A DNA stretch of 64,000 nt from an uncultured Clostridia bacterium. GTDB lineage: Bacteria; Bacillota; Clostridia; Lachnospirales; CAG-274. A model generated the notes under the pieces. That model worked only from the letters and a program-made list of their open reading frames with translations, was not told the origin of the DNA and made no database searches. Below, piece after piece: positions 1-8,367 of the stretch. Where the stretch lies: positions 26,200 through 90,199 of the forward strand of contig CANRIS010000007.1 of NCBI GenBank assembly GCA_947630725.1, in the 5' to 3' direction. The position numbers were made by a program, and so were the translations under genes. Each line of letters starts with the position of its first letter. The stretch's first letter is position 1.

Positions 1-1
1 T

Positions 2-2830
2 TCCACCGAGGGTGTAGGCGCATATAAAATGGACGGTACACTTAAGGACGGAGCAAAGGTATTTTATGTAACGCCCGAAACAGCTAAGACTATTAAAACA
101 GACGTAGTTACCAGCAACAAGGGCGCTACGACCACAGGCGAAGGTATACAGACTATAATTGACCTCTATCAGAAGGGCTTTGACAAGACTCCTATCGACT
201 TCCGTATCGTAGGCCTTATAAGCAAGGATGACCTTGACCATATTTCAAGCAGCAAAGAAGGCCTCCAGATAAAGGGAAAATCAACCTATTCTCAGCTTAA
301 TATTACAATTGAAGGTATAGGCAACGATGCCGCAGTTACAGGCTTCGGATTTCTTCTCAGAAACGCAGCAGGTGTAGAAATAAGAAATATTGCTCTCCTT
401 AATTTTATGGATGACGGTATCTCTATAGATACGGCAAACTCAAATCTCTGGATACACAACAATGATCTTTTCTACGGCGGCCCCGGCGGAGATTCCGATC
501 AGGCAAAGGGTGACGGTTCGGTAGATGTAAAGGCAAAGTCCACAAATGTTACAGTATCCTACAACCATTTCTGGGACAGCGGAAAGAGCTCTCTCTGCGG
601 TATGGGTGAAGAAACAGCCGACAGCCTTATTACATATCATCACAACTGGTTTGACCACAGTGATTCAAGACATCCCAGAGTAAGAGCTATGTCCGTTCAT
701 ATTTATAACAACTATTATGACGGAAACGCAAAGTACGGCTCAGCTTCTGCAAATGATGCAAGTCTTTTTGTACAGAATAACTATTACAGAAGTTGTAAGT
801 TCCCCGTAATAATAGGCGGACAGGGTCATGAAATAGGCAGCGAAGGAAAGGGTACTCTTTCGGGTGAGAAAGGTTCTCCCATCAAGCTTAGCGGAAATAT
901 AATGACCGGAACCTACAGTTACACGGATTATACGGACAGCACGACCAATTTTGACGGTGTAAAGGTAGATAGTGCAAGTAAAAAGCTTGGCAGCGAAATT
1001 AAGGCAGTTGACGGCTCCAGCTATAACAATTTCGATACAGATACATCAAAATTTGATCTGGCTGTTAAGGATCTTGACGAGGCTTCGGCTGTTCCCGCAA
1101 AGGTTATGGCAAACGCAGGCAGATGCCAGGGCGGAGATATTTTCCATAGCTTTGATCAACCGACGGACGATACCAATTACAGCGTAAACAGCGTTCTTAA
1201 GAATAAGGTAATAGGATATACTTCTTCGGTTAAGGTAGTTGGCGGCACCGTAAAGGCAGGAGCAACGAACCCCGGCAATACGGACGCAAAGGATCCTTCA
1301 ACCACCGATCCCGATTATAACGACAGAGACGAAAACAATCAGGGAAATGCAGGTAAACTTCCCGGTGAAGATCAGGGTTCAACAGGAGATACACCCGGCG
1401 GTACAGTAACTCCCGTAGAGCCTGACGATGGAAACGATCCTTCGGCTCCCGATGAGCCTACGCCCGATCTTCCTTCCGATGATGAAGAACCCGATAATCC
1501 CGTAGAGGGCAACCTTATATGGGATCTTACAAACGGCACAAATACTCTTAACGCTGTTGTAAACGGTAAGGAATGGAGCAACGCAAAGGATAACCCCGTA
1601 ACCTATGATGGAAAATCTCTTACAAAGGCTATAAAGATGGAAAGCTCTACAACATTTGAGTTTTCAACAGGCGCAGCAGGCAAGCTTACTATTGTATCAT
1701 TTGTAGAATCAGGTTTGGGTAAGGATGGCGTTATAAAGCTTGACGGAAACAATGTAACTCTTGACAAGAGCGGAATAACTACTGTTGATCTTGCCGCAGG
1801 CAACCATAAGATCCAGAAGAATACAACAAAGACACATATTTATTATCTTGCAGCTGCACTTGGGGGCGGAACCACAAGTCCCACAGATCCTACAGATCCC
1901 CCTGTTACCGAGCCTTCTTATGAGGGAACAACTCTTGAAATAAGCGAAGTAGTTACCGAAAATACAGACGGAAAAGATTCACCGAATATTACTTATCCCA
2001 AGAACGCTGACGGAAGCTACAGCATAGACGATAAGGATACAGCATTGACAGGAAACCTTATATTCCCCTTCGAGCCTCAGTCAAAGGGCAAGGTTGTTAT
2101 AAGCGGTACGTTTACACCCGGCGGCACAAACAGCGGTTGGACTCTTGTGCAGATCGTAGGAAAGGAAACTGCGGATGCAGCCGAACTTTCGGATCTGTTC
2201 GATTTCAGAGCTGTAAGCGACAAGGATATAAGTGACAATGGAGCAATAGGCTCAAAGGGCAATTATAACCTCAGAATAGGCGGAGGATACAAGGCAGGTC
2301 TGGATGCTTCGATATCAACGTCAAAGACAGAATATCAGTTTGTAATTGACCTTACGAACAAGACCGTAAAGGCCACAATAGGCGGAAAGTCAACGGAGGA
2401 GATTCCTTTCGACGATGTTAGTGTAGATTCTATATCGGGCGTTAAGTTTATGACTGCTTCGGGCGAAAGAACAATAACCATGAGCGTTCCCGAGGTTCTT
2501 ATCGTAAACGAAGGTGAACCCGTTGATCCCGATCCCGATAACCCTGACAAACCCGATCCCGATGATCCCGACAAGCCCGATCCTGACAAGCCCGTAATCA
2601 CTGCCGATGGCGATGCCGACAACAACGGCGCCCTTACGGCAAACGATGCGGCAGTAGCTCTCCTGCTCTCCAATCAGGCAGACTTTGCAGCAGCAAAGAC
2701 GCTTGCCGATTCAAAGAATTGGAGCGCTGAAAAGGCTGACGTTGACGGAAACGGTCAGATAACAATGGACGATATAAGCCGGATCATGGCTAAAGTCCTT
2801 GACAGCAGCAAAGCATTCACCAAGGCTTAA
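2..2830 (+). CDS. Secreted pectate lyase (PL1-like) with C-terminal dockerin, 5'-truncated
   Basis: Cleaves pectate by beta-elimination outside the cell. The frame is open from base 2, and the first residues (STEGVGAYK) already look like the start of the catalytic domain, so the signal peptide lies beyond the window edge and the ATG at 29 is not the true start. Residues about 1-400 carry PL1 features: WIHNNDLFYG, a VDVKAKSTNVTVSYNHFWD calcium-region motif, and SRHPRVR with the likely catalytic arginine. Pro/Asp/Thr-rich linkers then separate two beta-rich modules that could be carbohydrate-binding. The last 70 residues (DADNNGALTANDAAVALLL and DVDGNGQITMDDISRIM) are two EF-hand-like dockerin repeats, implying attachment to a cohesin-bearing scaffold. 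A hairpin follows the stop. The lyase and dockerin calls are firm; the exact substrate and middle modules are inferred. Confidence 0.9.
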   Translation, partial: STEGVGAYKMDGTLKDGAKVFYVTPETAKTIKTDVVTSNKGATTTGEGIQTIIDLYQKGFDKTPIDFRIVGLISKDDLDHISSSKEGLQIKGKSTYSQLNITIEGIGNDAAVTGFGFLLRNAAGVEIRNIALLNFMDDGISIDTANSNLWIHNNDLFYGGPGGDSDQAKGDGSVDVKAKSTNVTVSYNHFWDSGKSSLCGMGEETADSLITYHHNWFDHSDSRHPRVRAMSVHIYNNYYDGNAKYGSASANDASLFVQNNYYRSCKFPVIIGGQGHEIGSEGKGTLSGEKGSPIKLSGNIMTGTYSYTDYTDSTTNFDGVKVDSASKKLGSEIKAVDGSSYNNFDTDTSKFDLAVKDLDEASAVPAKVMANAGRCQGGDIFHSFDQPTDDTNYSVNSVLKNKVIGYTSSVKVVGGTVKAGATNPGNTDAKDPSTTDPDYNDRDENNQGNAGKLPGEDQGSTGDTPGGTVTPVEPDDGNDPSAPDEPTPDLPSDDEEPDNPVEGNLIWDLTNGTNTLNAVVNGKEWSNAKDNPVTYDGKSLTKAIKMESSTTFEFSTGAAGKLTIVSFVESGLGKDGVIKLDGNNVTLDKSGITTVDLAAGNHKIQKNTTKTHIYYLAAALGGGTTSPTDPTDPPVTEPSYEGTTLEISEVVTENTDGKDSPNITYPKNADGSYSIDDKDTALTGNLIFPFEPQSKGKVVISGTFTPGGTNSGWTLVQIVGKETADAAELSDLFDFRAVSDKDISDNGAIGSKGNYNLRIGGGYKAGLDASISTSKTEYQFVIDLTNKTVKATIGGKSTEEIPFDDVSVDSISGVKFMTASGERTITMSVPEVLIVNEGEPVDPDPDNPDKPDPDDPDKPDPDKPVITADGDADNNGALTANDAAVALLLSNQADFAAAKTLADSKNWSAEKADVDGNGQITMDDISRIMAKVLDSSKAFTKA

Positions 2831-2867
2831 ATAAAAGAAGCATAAACACACTTTATCACACATTTAT

Positions 2868-2898
2868 AAGGCGTATCGGCAAAATCCGATACGCCTTT
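2868..2898 (+). terminator. Hairpin terminator after the pectate lyase
   Basis: The arms AAGGCGTATCGG and CCGATACGCCTT pair perfectly around a short A-rich loop, 38 bases after the stop codon. Only three T residues follow, so it may be a weak terminator or the first hairpin of the palindrome cluster that follows. Confidence 0.55.
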
Positions 2899-3215
2899 CA
2901 GCGTGTCGAAAAAATCGACACGCTGTCATCAAAATGCAGTCGCATTTTGATGAGACCCAAATGCGCGTGCCGGACAAGCCGGCGACTTCATTTGGATATA
3001 GGAATATAAATTTCAATTTGTTCCAAAAACTGCGTTTTTTCGCAAATTGAAATTTATTCCTCTGGCATCGGAAGAAAATCCGAACGCCTGAGCATAAGCG
3101 AAAGGCGGCGTTTGCCGTAGGCAAATGTGCTGAGGACGGACAAAGCTCACGTTCAGTGCTTTTCCTTGTGGAAAAGTTGCCTTTCGGGCAATCCGACATC
3201 TTTCGGACACTACCT
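2899..3215. repeat. Cluster of consecutive perfect hairpins
   Basis: There is no convincing gene between the pectate lyase and yajC; the interval holds a run of palindromes. Visible stems are AGCGTGTCGA/TCGACACGCT (2900-2924), TCATCAAAATGC/GCATTTTGATGA (2926-2953), a GCCGG/CCGGC hairpin inside CAAATG/CATTTG, a stem of about 20 bp with arms AATTTCAATTTG and CAAATTGAAATT (3000-3061), TTTGCC/GGCAAA, CTTTTCC/GGAAAAG (3159-3176), and TTGCC/GGCAA. The ORFs the track reports here are made of palindrome arms. It may be a relative of the hairpin elements near 32 and 39 kb, although I see no shared sequence. Confidence 0.6.
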
Positions 3216-3340
3216 GCGGATCAAAGTCTGCGACGCTGTAAATAAGATATTTGTTGAATATTTTTCTTATTATGTAGATTTACTTTTTTGACAGTCTGCA
3301 AGGTGGTTCCCTTTGATTGAATAAAGATTGGTATAATATC

Positions 3341-3369
3341 TTGACGTAAAAGTAAATATAGGATATAAT
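3341..3369 (+). promoter_or_regulatory. Sigma-A promoter for yajC-rnz
   Basis: TTGACG (3341-3346) and TATAAT (3364-3369) are separated by 17 bases, 33 bases before the yajC start. Confidence 0.75.
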
Positions 3370-3402
3370 TATAGTCAAATATTTAAGACTGGAGTGAAAA
3401 AA

Positions 3403-3858
3403 ATGTTATTTAGCTTATTAAACGGCGAGCTTAACGGAAGCCTTGCAGGGGCTGCCGAGGCTGTTACAAAAGCGGCAACTTCGGCATCGGGAAATGCGGC
3501 TCCCGCAAGAAGCGGCGGCCTTGGACCTATGTTCTGGGTGTTCTATATTGTATGTCTTGTTGCGCTTTTCTACTTTTTTGCCATAAGACCCAATAAAAAA
3601 CGTGAGCAGGAAAGACAGACCCTCCGCGAGGGAATAAAGCTTGGGGACTGGGTAGTTACCACAGCCGGATTCTATGGCAAGGTAGTAAATATATACGCAG
3701 AAGAATTTATGATAGAATTTGGCACAAACAAGGGAATAACCATACCCGTAAGAAAAGAAGAAGTCGTTGGCGTAAAGGAGCCGGGACTTGCCAACGAGCC
3801 TGCTCCTGTTGAGGTTGAGGATACTCCCAAAAAGAGAAAGTTTGGTCTTTTCAGATGA
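3403..3858 (+). CDS. yajC: Preprotein translocase subunit YajC
   Basis: Small membrane partner of the SecDF accessory complex of the Sec translocon. The N-terminal part is a low-complexity Ala/Gly/Ser stretch. One membrane segment (MFWVFYIVCLVALFYFFAIRP) is followed by the usual NKKREQERQ basic patch and a cytosolic beta domain (KLGDWVVTTAGFYGKVV). The ATG at 3403 is preferred over an upstream GTG at 3394 because GGAG then sits at normal spacing. The end overlaps the start of the RNase Z gene by four bases, which indicates translational coupling. The N-terminal region is longer than in many YajC proteins. Confidence 0.9.
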   Translation: MLFSLLNGELNGSLAGAAEAVTKAATSASGNAAPARSGGLGPMFWVFYIVCLVALFYFFAIRPNKKREQERQTLREGIKLGDWVVTTAGFYGKVVNIYAEEFMIEFGTNKGITIPVRKEEVVGVKEPGLANEPAPVEVEDTPKKRKFGLFR

Positions 3859-4769
3859 TAGACGCTGCTCTTTTGGGAACGGGAGGTATGATGCCTCTGC
3901 CGAACAGATGGCTTACGTCTCTTCTGGTGAGATATAACGGAAGAATGATACTTCTGGACTGCGGAGAGGGAACACAGATAACCGCAAGACTTCTCGGCTG
4001 GGGATTCAAGAATATTGACTGCATACTTATTACACATTTCCACGCAGACCATATTTCGGGACTGCCGGGAATGCTGCTGACAATAGGCAATTCCGACAGA
4101 ACCCGGCCCCTTACGATAATAGGCCCAAGAGGGCTTAAGCCGGTGGTGGAGGGAATGCGTAGGATCGCCCCCGAGCTGCCCTTTGAAATAAGGCTTGTGG
4201 AGACTGACGGAAACGGCTTTGAAACAGAGATCATAGGACTTAACGTAAAGGCAGTCAGGCTCAACCACAGAATACCCTGTCTGGGATATTCCTTCGAGCT
4301 TTCCCGAAAGGGAAGATTTATGACGGAAAGAGCCATAGAAAACGACATTCCTCTGAAATACTGGTCTATGCTCCAAAAAAATGACAGAGTAGAGGCTGAG
4401 GACGGCAGAGTTTTTACGAGCGATATGGTTCTCGGGCCCGAAAGAAAGGGAATAAAGCTGTGCTATACCACCGACACAAGACCCACGGAGGGTATTGCGG
4501 AATTTATAAAGGGAGCGGATCTCTTTATCTGCGAGGGTATGTACGGAGACCCCGAAAAGCTTAAAAGCGTGGAAGAAAAAAAGCATATGCTGTTTTCGGA
4601 GGCTGCGTCTCTCGCAAGATCGGGAGGTGTAAAGGAGCTGTGGCTTACCCACTATAGCCCTGCTCTCACAAATCCCAAAGCAGAGCTTTTTCATGCCAGA
4701 AATATTTTCAAAAATACGAAGGCTGCTCATGACAGATTTTTAAAAACCCTCAGATTTGAAGACGAATAA
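3855..4769 (+). CDS. rnz: Ribonuclease Z (tRNA 3' endonuclease)
   Basis: Metallo-beta-lactamase-fold nuclease that trims 3' trailers from tRNA precursors in the cytoplasm. The N-terminus has the typical GTGGMMPLPNRWLTS segment, and residues about 55-65 carry the zinc motif HFHADHISGLPG. Further metal ligands fit YTTDTRP and the late THYSPALT segment. At 304 residues it has the usual bacterial RNase Z length. It starts inside the yajC stop (ATGA overlap), so the two form an operon. A different hydrolase of the same fold is possible, but the combination of motifs favours RNase Z. Confidence 0.85.
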   Translation: MIDAALLGTGGMMPLPNRWLTSLLVRYNGRMILLDCGEGTQITARLLGWGFKNIDCILITHFHADHISGLPGMLLTIGNSDRTRPLTIIGPRGLKPVVEGMRRIAPELPFEIRLVETDGNGFETEIIGLNVKAVRLNHRIPCLGYSFELSRKGRFMTERAIENDIPLKYWSMLQKNDRVEAEDGRVFTSDMVLGPERKGIKLCYTTDTRPTEGIAEFIKGADLFICEGMYGDPEKLKSVEEKKHMLFSEAASLARSGGVKELWLTHYSPALTNPKAELFHARNIFKNTKAAHDRFLKTLRFEDE

Positions 4770-4770
4770 C

Positions 4771-4806
4771 AAAGGCGGCCCACAAAGCCGTCTTTCTGCT
4801 TTTTTA
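4771..4806 (+). terminator. Terminator after rnz
   Basis: AAAGGCGGC and GCCGTCTTT pair, followed by a run of six T residues. A second hairpin, CTTTCTGT/ACAGAAAG, lies about 25 bases further on. Confidence 0.65.
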
Positions 4807-4956
4807 ATAAATTTATTTTATATACATAAGCTTTCTGTTCAGACAGAAAGGCGGTTTTTGCGTATATATTTATAAGGCTGAGCTTATAAAAATAAACATT
4901 TGCATAGGCTTTAAGCGATTTGATAGGCGCATCCTTAAGATAAGGCAGGTGATAAG

Positions 4957-5529
4957 GTGACGGAGGATATCTGCAAAATGACCGATATTGAGGTTGTGCA
5001 GTCGGTACTCAAAGGAAACAAGGACGATTTTGAAGAGATAATAAAGCGATATAAAAATCTCGTTTTTGCCGTTATACACAGAATGACGACCGACTATGAG
5101 GAGGCAAACGACACGGCTCAGGAGGTTTTTATAAAAATATATAAAAATCTTGACAAATATAACAGCGAATACAGGTTTGCCACGTGGATAATAAAAATAA
5201 CGACAAATTATATTATAGATAAAAGACGGCGGAAAAAATACGAAATTGTCCCCATAGACGATATCGACTATGAGCTTTCGGGCGGCAGCACGCCTGAAGA
5301 AAGCTATATAGAAAACGAGAGAAAAAACGAGCTTATGAAGCTTATAGACGGACTGCCCCAAATGTACAGAGAACCTCTGCTTTTGTATCACAGAGACGGT
5401 CTGAGCTATCTCGAGATCGCCGACAGAACGAACGAATCCTTATCCAAGGTGAAAAACAGGATATTCAGAGGACGAAAAATACTGAAGGAAAGTCTTATGA
5501 AAGAGGGTGAAGGACATGGATTGCTTTGA
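4957..5529 (+). CDS. ECF-type RNA polymerase sigma factor
   Basis: Alternative sigma factor of the sigma-70/ECF class, 190 residues. Region 2 covers residues about 25-95 (RYKNLVFAVIHRM, DTAQEVFIKIYKNL, FATWIIKITTNYIIDKRRR). Region 4 is at about 130-180 (LPQMYREPLLLYHRDGLSYLEIADRTNESLSKVKNRIFRGRKIL), a helix-turn-helix for -35 recognition. The GTG at 4957 follows AGGTGAT; an ATG at 4978 after GGAGG is an alternative start. It is followed at once by a zinc-finger anti-sigma gene and an ankyrin-GH43 gene, so it probably controls this operon and perhaps other polysaccharide genes. The regulon is unknown. Confidence 0.85.
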   Translation: MTEDICKMTDIEVVQSVLKGNKDDFEEIIKRYKNLVFAVIHRMTTDYEEANDTAQEVFIKIYKNLDKYNSEYRFATWIIKITTNYIIDKRRRKKYEIVPIDDIDYELSGGSTPEESYIENERKNELMKLIDGLPQMYREPLLLYHRDGLSYLEIADRTNESLSKVKNRIFRGRKILKESLMKEGEGHGLL

Positions 5530-5782
5530 TGCGGGAATTTTAATGCTTAAGGAGCTTGAAGGAACATCCGCCGAAAGAGAGAGGGAGGTTCTGGCGGCGC
5601 ATTTGCTGACGTGTCCGGCATGTATGAGACACTATAAATATCTGAGAAACGCAGTTTTCGGTGATGAGAACGAAAAACTCCAGACTCGGATACCGGTGGA
5701 TTTTGAAGTTCAGGTAATGACAAAAATTAGATATGTAAACGCCGTAACGGTCGTGACAACGAAGGTGAATAAAATAAAATGA
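5516..5782 (+). CDS. Zinc-finger anti-sigma factor (soluble)
   Basis: Predicted anti-sigma factor of 88 residues. HLLTCPAC matches the HxxxCxxC zinc site of the ZAS anti-sigma domain. No membrane segment or sensor domain is visible, so it should be cytosolic, unlike the transmembrane RsgI-type anti-sigmas of cellulolytic clostridia. The ATG at 5516 overlaps the end of the sigma gene and is preceded by an AGGGTGAAGG ribosome site. Its last bases overlap the start of the ankyrin-GH43 gene (ATGA), so all three are translationally coupled. What releases the sigma factor is not visible here. Confidence 0.8.
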   Translation: MDCFDAGILMLKELEGTSAEREREVLAAHLLTCPACMRHYKYLRNAVFGDENEKLQTRIPVDFEVQVMTKIRYVNAVTVVTTKVNKIK

Positions 5783-7665
5783 AGCTTATAGACGGAATAA
5801 TTAAAAACGACACCGAACTTATAAAAGAGGCTCTCAGAGAAGACCCCAAATGTGTGAACAAAACACAGGACGGTCTGTGCGGCGCATTTTATGCCGCAAG
5901 AGGCGGAAATATGGAGATAAACAAGCTTATGATAATAAACTCAATGACAAGCTACAATGTTCTTGACGACAACAGAAGAAGCGTTTTGTTTTATGCTGTG
6001 GAATCGGGAAACCCCGAGCTTTGCAGATATATTGTGGAAAGAGTGGGTCATTCTCCTCTTGCAGCCGACAAAAACGGAATAACCGCCTTTGAATATGCCC
6101 ACGAGCTGGGGAAAAAAGAGGTTCTTGAATACTTTGAAGAATACTGCGGATTCAAGTATGAGGAGGGGTACAAAAATCCCGTAAGGAGAGGCTTTTATCC
6201 CGATCCCTCCATAGTGAGAGTGGGAGACGACTATTATATGGTAAACTCCACCTTTGTATATTTCCCGTGTATACCCATATCCCATTCAAAGGATCTTGTT
6301 CATTGGGAAATAATCGGCCACGCCATAACGAATCCCGACTGGGCGGAGCTTGAGGGACTTGACGGCGGCAGAGGATATTGGGCGCCCGATATATCCTATT
6401 ATAAAGGAAAGTTCTATATATGCGCCACCTACAGAAACAACGACAACGAAAAAATTGTAAGAAAACAAATGGTAACGAGATCAGACAGACCCGAAGGGCC
6501 ATATGAAAAGCCCGTGTTTATTGAGGTCGATGGAATAGACCCCTCCATTTTCAATGATGACGACGGAAACAGATATATGCTGCTGAACAGGGGGGCGAGC
6601 ATATTTAAGCTGAGCGATGACGCAAAGGAAAGGACTTCGGAGGTTTCGCTTTTGTATTACGGTGATAACAAGAGAGCGCCCGAAGGCCCTCATATTCTCA
6701 AAAAGGACGGCTGGTATTATCTCTTTCAGGCTGAGGGCGGCACAGGCCCCGGTCATATGATAAGCGTTTCGAGGAGCAGAGAGCTTTTCGGGGTATACGA
6801 AAGATGTCCCTACAACCCCATAATGACATACAGAGAAATTTTCAATCCCTACATAAGGCGCTGCGGCCACGGAAAACCCGTACAGACCGCTGACGGAAGA
6901 TGGTTTATTTTTTATCTGTGCGGCAGACTTCTGGACGGCAGGTATACCGTTCTGGGCAGAGAAACCTGCGTTGACGAGCTTGAATGGACTGCTGACGGCT
7001 GGCCTGTCATAAACAAGGGCAGAGGAGCGAGCGCATTTTCAAAGATGCCCCTCATATCCTCCGACAGCGTATGCAGAGACGAAATAAAGGACGACTTTGA
7101 CGGCGATGAGATAGGCTGCGAATGGTACAGTCTGAGAGGCAGAAAGGCCGAGACATTCGGTCTTGATAACAGCAGGCTTATTATAAAGGGCGATAGCTGC
7201 GGCCTTGATTCAACAAAATGCTCAAGTGTTCTTCTCCGCAGACAGGAAAGCTTTGCTTTTGAGGCAGACACCGTGGGCAGGTTCAGTCTCAGAGAGGGAG
7301 GCAGCGGCGGACTGACCTGTTATTATGACGAATACAGCTATTTTACGTTCGGCGTTACCCAAAAGGACGGAAAAAATTATGTCGAAATATGGGAAAAGGC
7401 AGGCTCCGATCTCAAAAAAAGCTTTTATAAAAAAACGGACAAAAAAGAATTTAAATTCGGCGTAGTTACCGAAGGGCTTAAGAGAAGTCTTTATCTTAAC
7501 GATGAGCTTGTATATACAATAGAAGATTCCTCTTATCTGAGCGATGAGGGAGTCAATATGGGAAAACGCTTTACCGGGGCAATGATGGGAGTGTTCTGCA
7601 CAGGCGAAGGCTCCGAGGCGGCTTTTGACTATTTCCGCACAAAGGTGCTGCCGTTCAGAGAGTAA
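5779..7665 (+). CDS. Ankyrin-repeat / glycoside hydrolase family 43-like fusion
   Basis: A 628-residue protein without a signal peptide. Residues about 1-125 form ankyrin-like helical repeats (SVLFYAVESGNPELCRYIVE, NGITAFEYAHELGKKEVLEYF). Residues about 135-440 match a GH43 five-bladed propeller: FYPDPSIVRVGDDYYM (catalytic base Asp), WAPDISYYKGKFY, DGIDPSIFNDDDGN, and EGPHIL (likely acid Glu). The C-terminal 180 residues look like the beta-sandwich often found behind GH43 domains. GH43 enzymes remove xylose or arabinose from side chains and oligosaccharides; lack of export suggests action on imported oligosaccharides. The ankyrin fusion and coupling to sigma/anti-sigma genes are unusual and could mean a sensing role. 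Substrate is unknown. Confidence 0.8.
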   Translation: MKLIDGIIKNDTELIKEALREDPKCVNKTQDGLCGAFYAARGGNMEINKLMIINSMTSYNVLDDNRRSVLFYAVESGNPELCRYIVERVGHSPLAADKNGITAFEYAHELGKKEVLEYFEEYCGFKYEEGYKNPVRRGFYPDPSIVRVGDDYYMVNSTFVYFPCIPISHSKDLVHWEIIGHAITNPDWAELEGLDGGRGYWAPDISYYKGKFYICATYRNNDNEKIVRKQMVTRSDRPEGPYEKPVFIEVDGIDPSIFNDDDGNRYMLLNRGASIFKLSDDAKERTSEVSLLYYGDNKRAPEGPHILKKDGWYYLFQAEGGTGPGHMISVSRSRELFGVYERCPYNPIMTYREIFNPYIRRCGHGKPVQTADGRWFIFYLCGRLLDGRYTVLGRETCVDELEWTADGWPVINKGRGASAFSKMPLISSDSVCRDEIKDDFDGDEIGCEWYSLRGRKAETFGLDNSRLIIKGDSCGLDSTKCSSVLLRRQESFAFEADTVGRFSLREGGSGGLTCYYDEYSYFTFGVTQKDGKNYVEIWEKAGSDLKKSFYKKTDKKEFKFGVVTEGLKRSLYLNDELVYTIEDSSYLSDEGVNMGKRFTGAMMGVFCTGEGSEAAFDYFRTKVLPFRE

Positions 7666-7700
7666 TTATATATTTATAAGTATAAAATCTACAGGCGAGG

Positions 7701-7724
7701 GCTCCCGGACAATACGGGAGCTTT
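7701..7724 (+). terminator. Terminator after the sigma/anti-sigma/GH43 operon
   Basis: GCTCCCG and CGGGAGC pair around a 7-base loop and are followed by TTTCGT. Confidence 0.55.
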
Positions 7725-7826
7725 CGTCATAAAAGAAATAAGCGTGTCGTATTACATTATATATGGAAGAAACTCGTTACGGAACTTTATAGATCAGCCC
7801 GAATGTAAAAAAATTATTTTTAATAC

Positions 7827-7855
7827 TTGACAAGAATTAAAATATGTGTTAATAT
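7827..7855 (+). promoter_or_regulatory. Sigma-A promoter of the tRNA-Glu/Cys unit
   Basis: TTGACA (7827-7832) and TAATAT (7850-7855) are 17 bases apart, about 20 bases before tRNA-Glu. Confidence 0.75.
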
Positions 7856-7874
7856 TAACAGGCATTGAAGATAT

Positions 7875-7946
7875 GGCCCGTTGGTCAAGCGGTTAAGACG
7901 CGGCCCTCTCACGGCTGAAACATGGGTTCGATTCCCGTACGGGTCA
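7875..7946 (+). tRNA. tRNA-Glu (anticodon CTC)
   Basis: Full cloverleaf. The acceptor GGCCCGT pairs with ACGGGTC, the T arm has GGGTTCGATTCCC, and the anticodon loop CTCTCAC gives anticodon CTC. CCA is not encoded. Confidence 0.95.
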
Positions 7947-7950
7947 TTTC

Positions 7951-8022
7951 GGCGCTATAGCCAAGTGGCTAAGGCAAGGGACTGCAACTCCCTGATCTCC
8001 GGTTCAAATCCGGATGGCGCCT
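7951..8022 (+). tRNA. tRNA-Cys (anticodon GCA)
   Basis: The acceptor GGCGCTA pairs with TGGCGCC (one G-T pair), the anticodon loop reads CTGCAAC, and the T arm has CCGGTTCAAATCCGG. It follows tRNA-Glu by four bases and shares its promoter. Confidence 0.95.
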
Positions 8023-8030
8023 CTTAAAGA

Positions 8031-8080
8031 AGGGCGTTTGTATCTTTTGCTTTATGCCGCAAGGATATGAATGCCTTTTA
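8031..8080 (+). terminator. Terminator after the tRNA pair
   Basis: AGGGCGTTTGTATC pairs along its length, with several G-T pairs, with GATATGAATGCCTT. The loop can form a further TTGC/GCAA pair, and TTTT follows. Confidence 0.5.
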
Positions 8081-8129
8081 TAGATTGTGGTGTTTGGCTT
8101 ATTTGTTTTGAATTTGTTGTTTTAAACAG

Positions 8130-8161
8130 ACTTCTTCCTTATGGGAGGAAGTATTTTTTTT
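8130..8161 (+). terminator. Second terminator downstream of the tRNA pair
   Basis: ACTTCTTCC and GGAGGAAGT form a 9-bp stem followed by seven T residues. It is a stronger terminator than the preceding one. No gene lies between the two. Confidence 0.7.
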
Positions 8162-8367
8162 GCGAAATATTTTAAAAAACGACCGATTGTCCATAAAAAA
8201 TCGAACAAAGTTTTTATTTTTGTAACATTGAAAAACACAAAAATAACCTTATATAGGCATATAGGGATAATAAAGACAGGGGAAATGGCTGTATTTAGTA
8301 GAATATATGCGCTACCTTTACAGAGTATTTAAAATTGTTACAAGTTCTTTACAAATAAAAAAAAGGC

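Noticed and set aside
3672-4730. Long 352-codon minus-strand ORF opposite rnz
   Set aside because: It lies antisense to yajC and rnz, which have clear family motifs; its sequence resembles no protein and it lacks a ribosome site.
8141-8332. 63-codon plus-strand ORF after the tRNA pair
   Set aside because: It begins inside a terminator hairpin and its T-run, has no proper Shine-Dalgarno, and its composition is that of AT-rich intergenic DNA.
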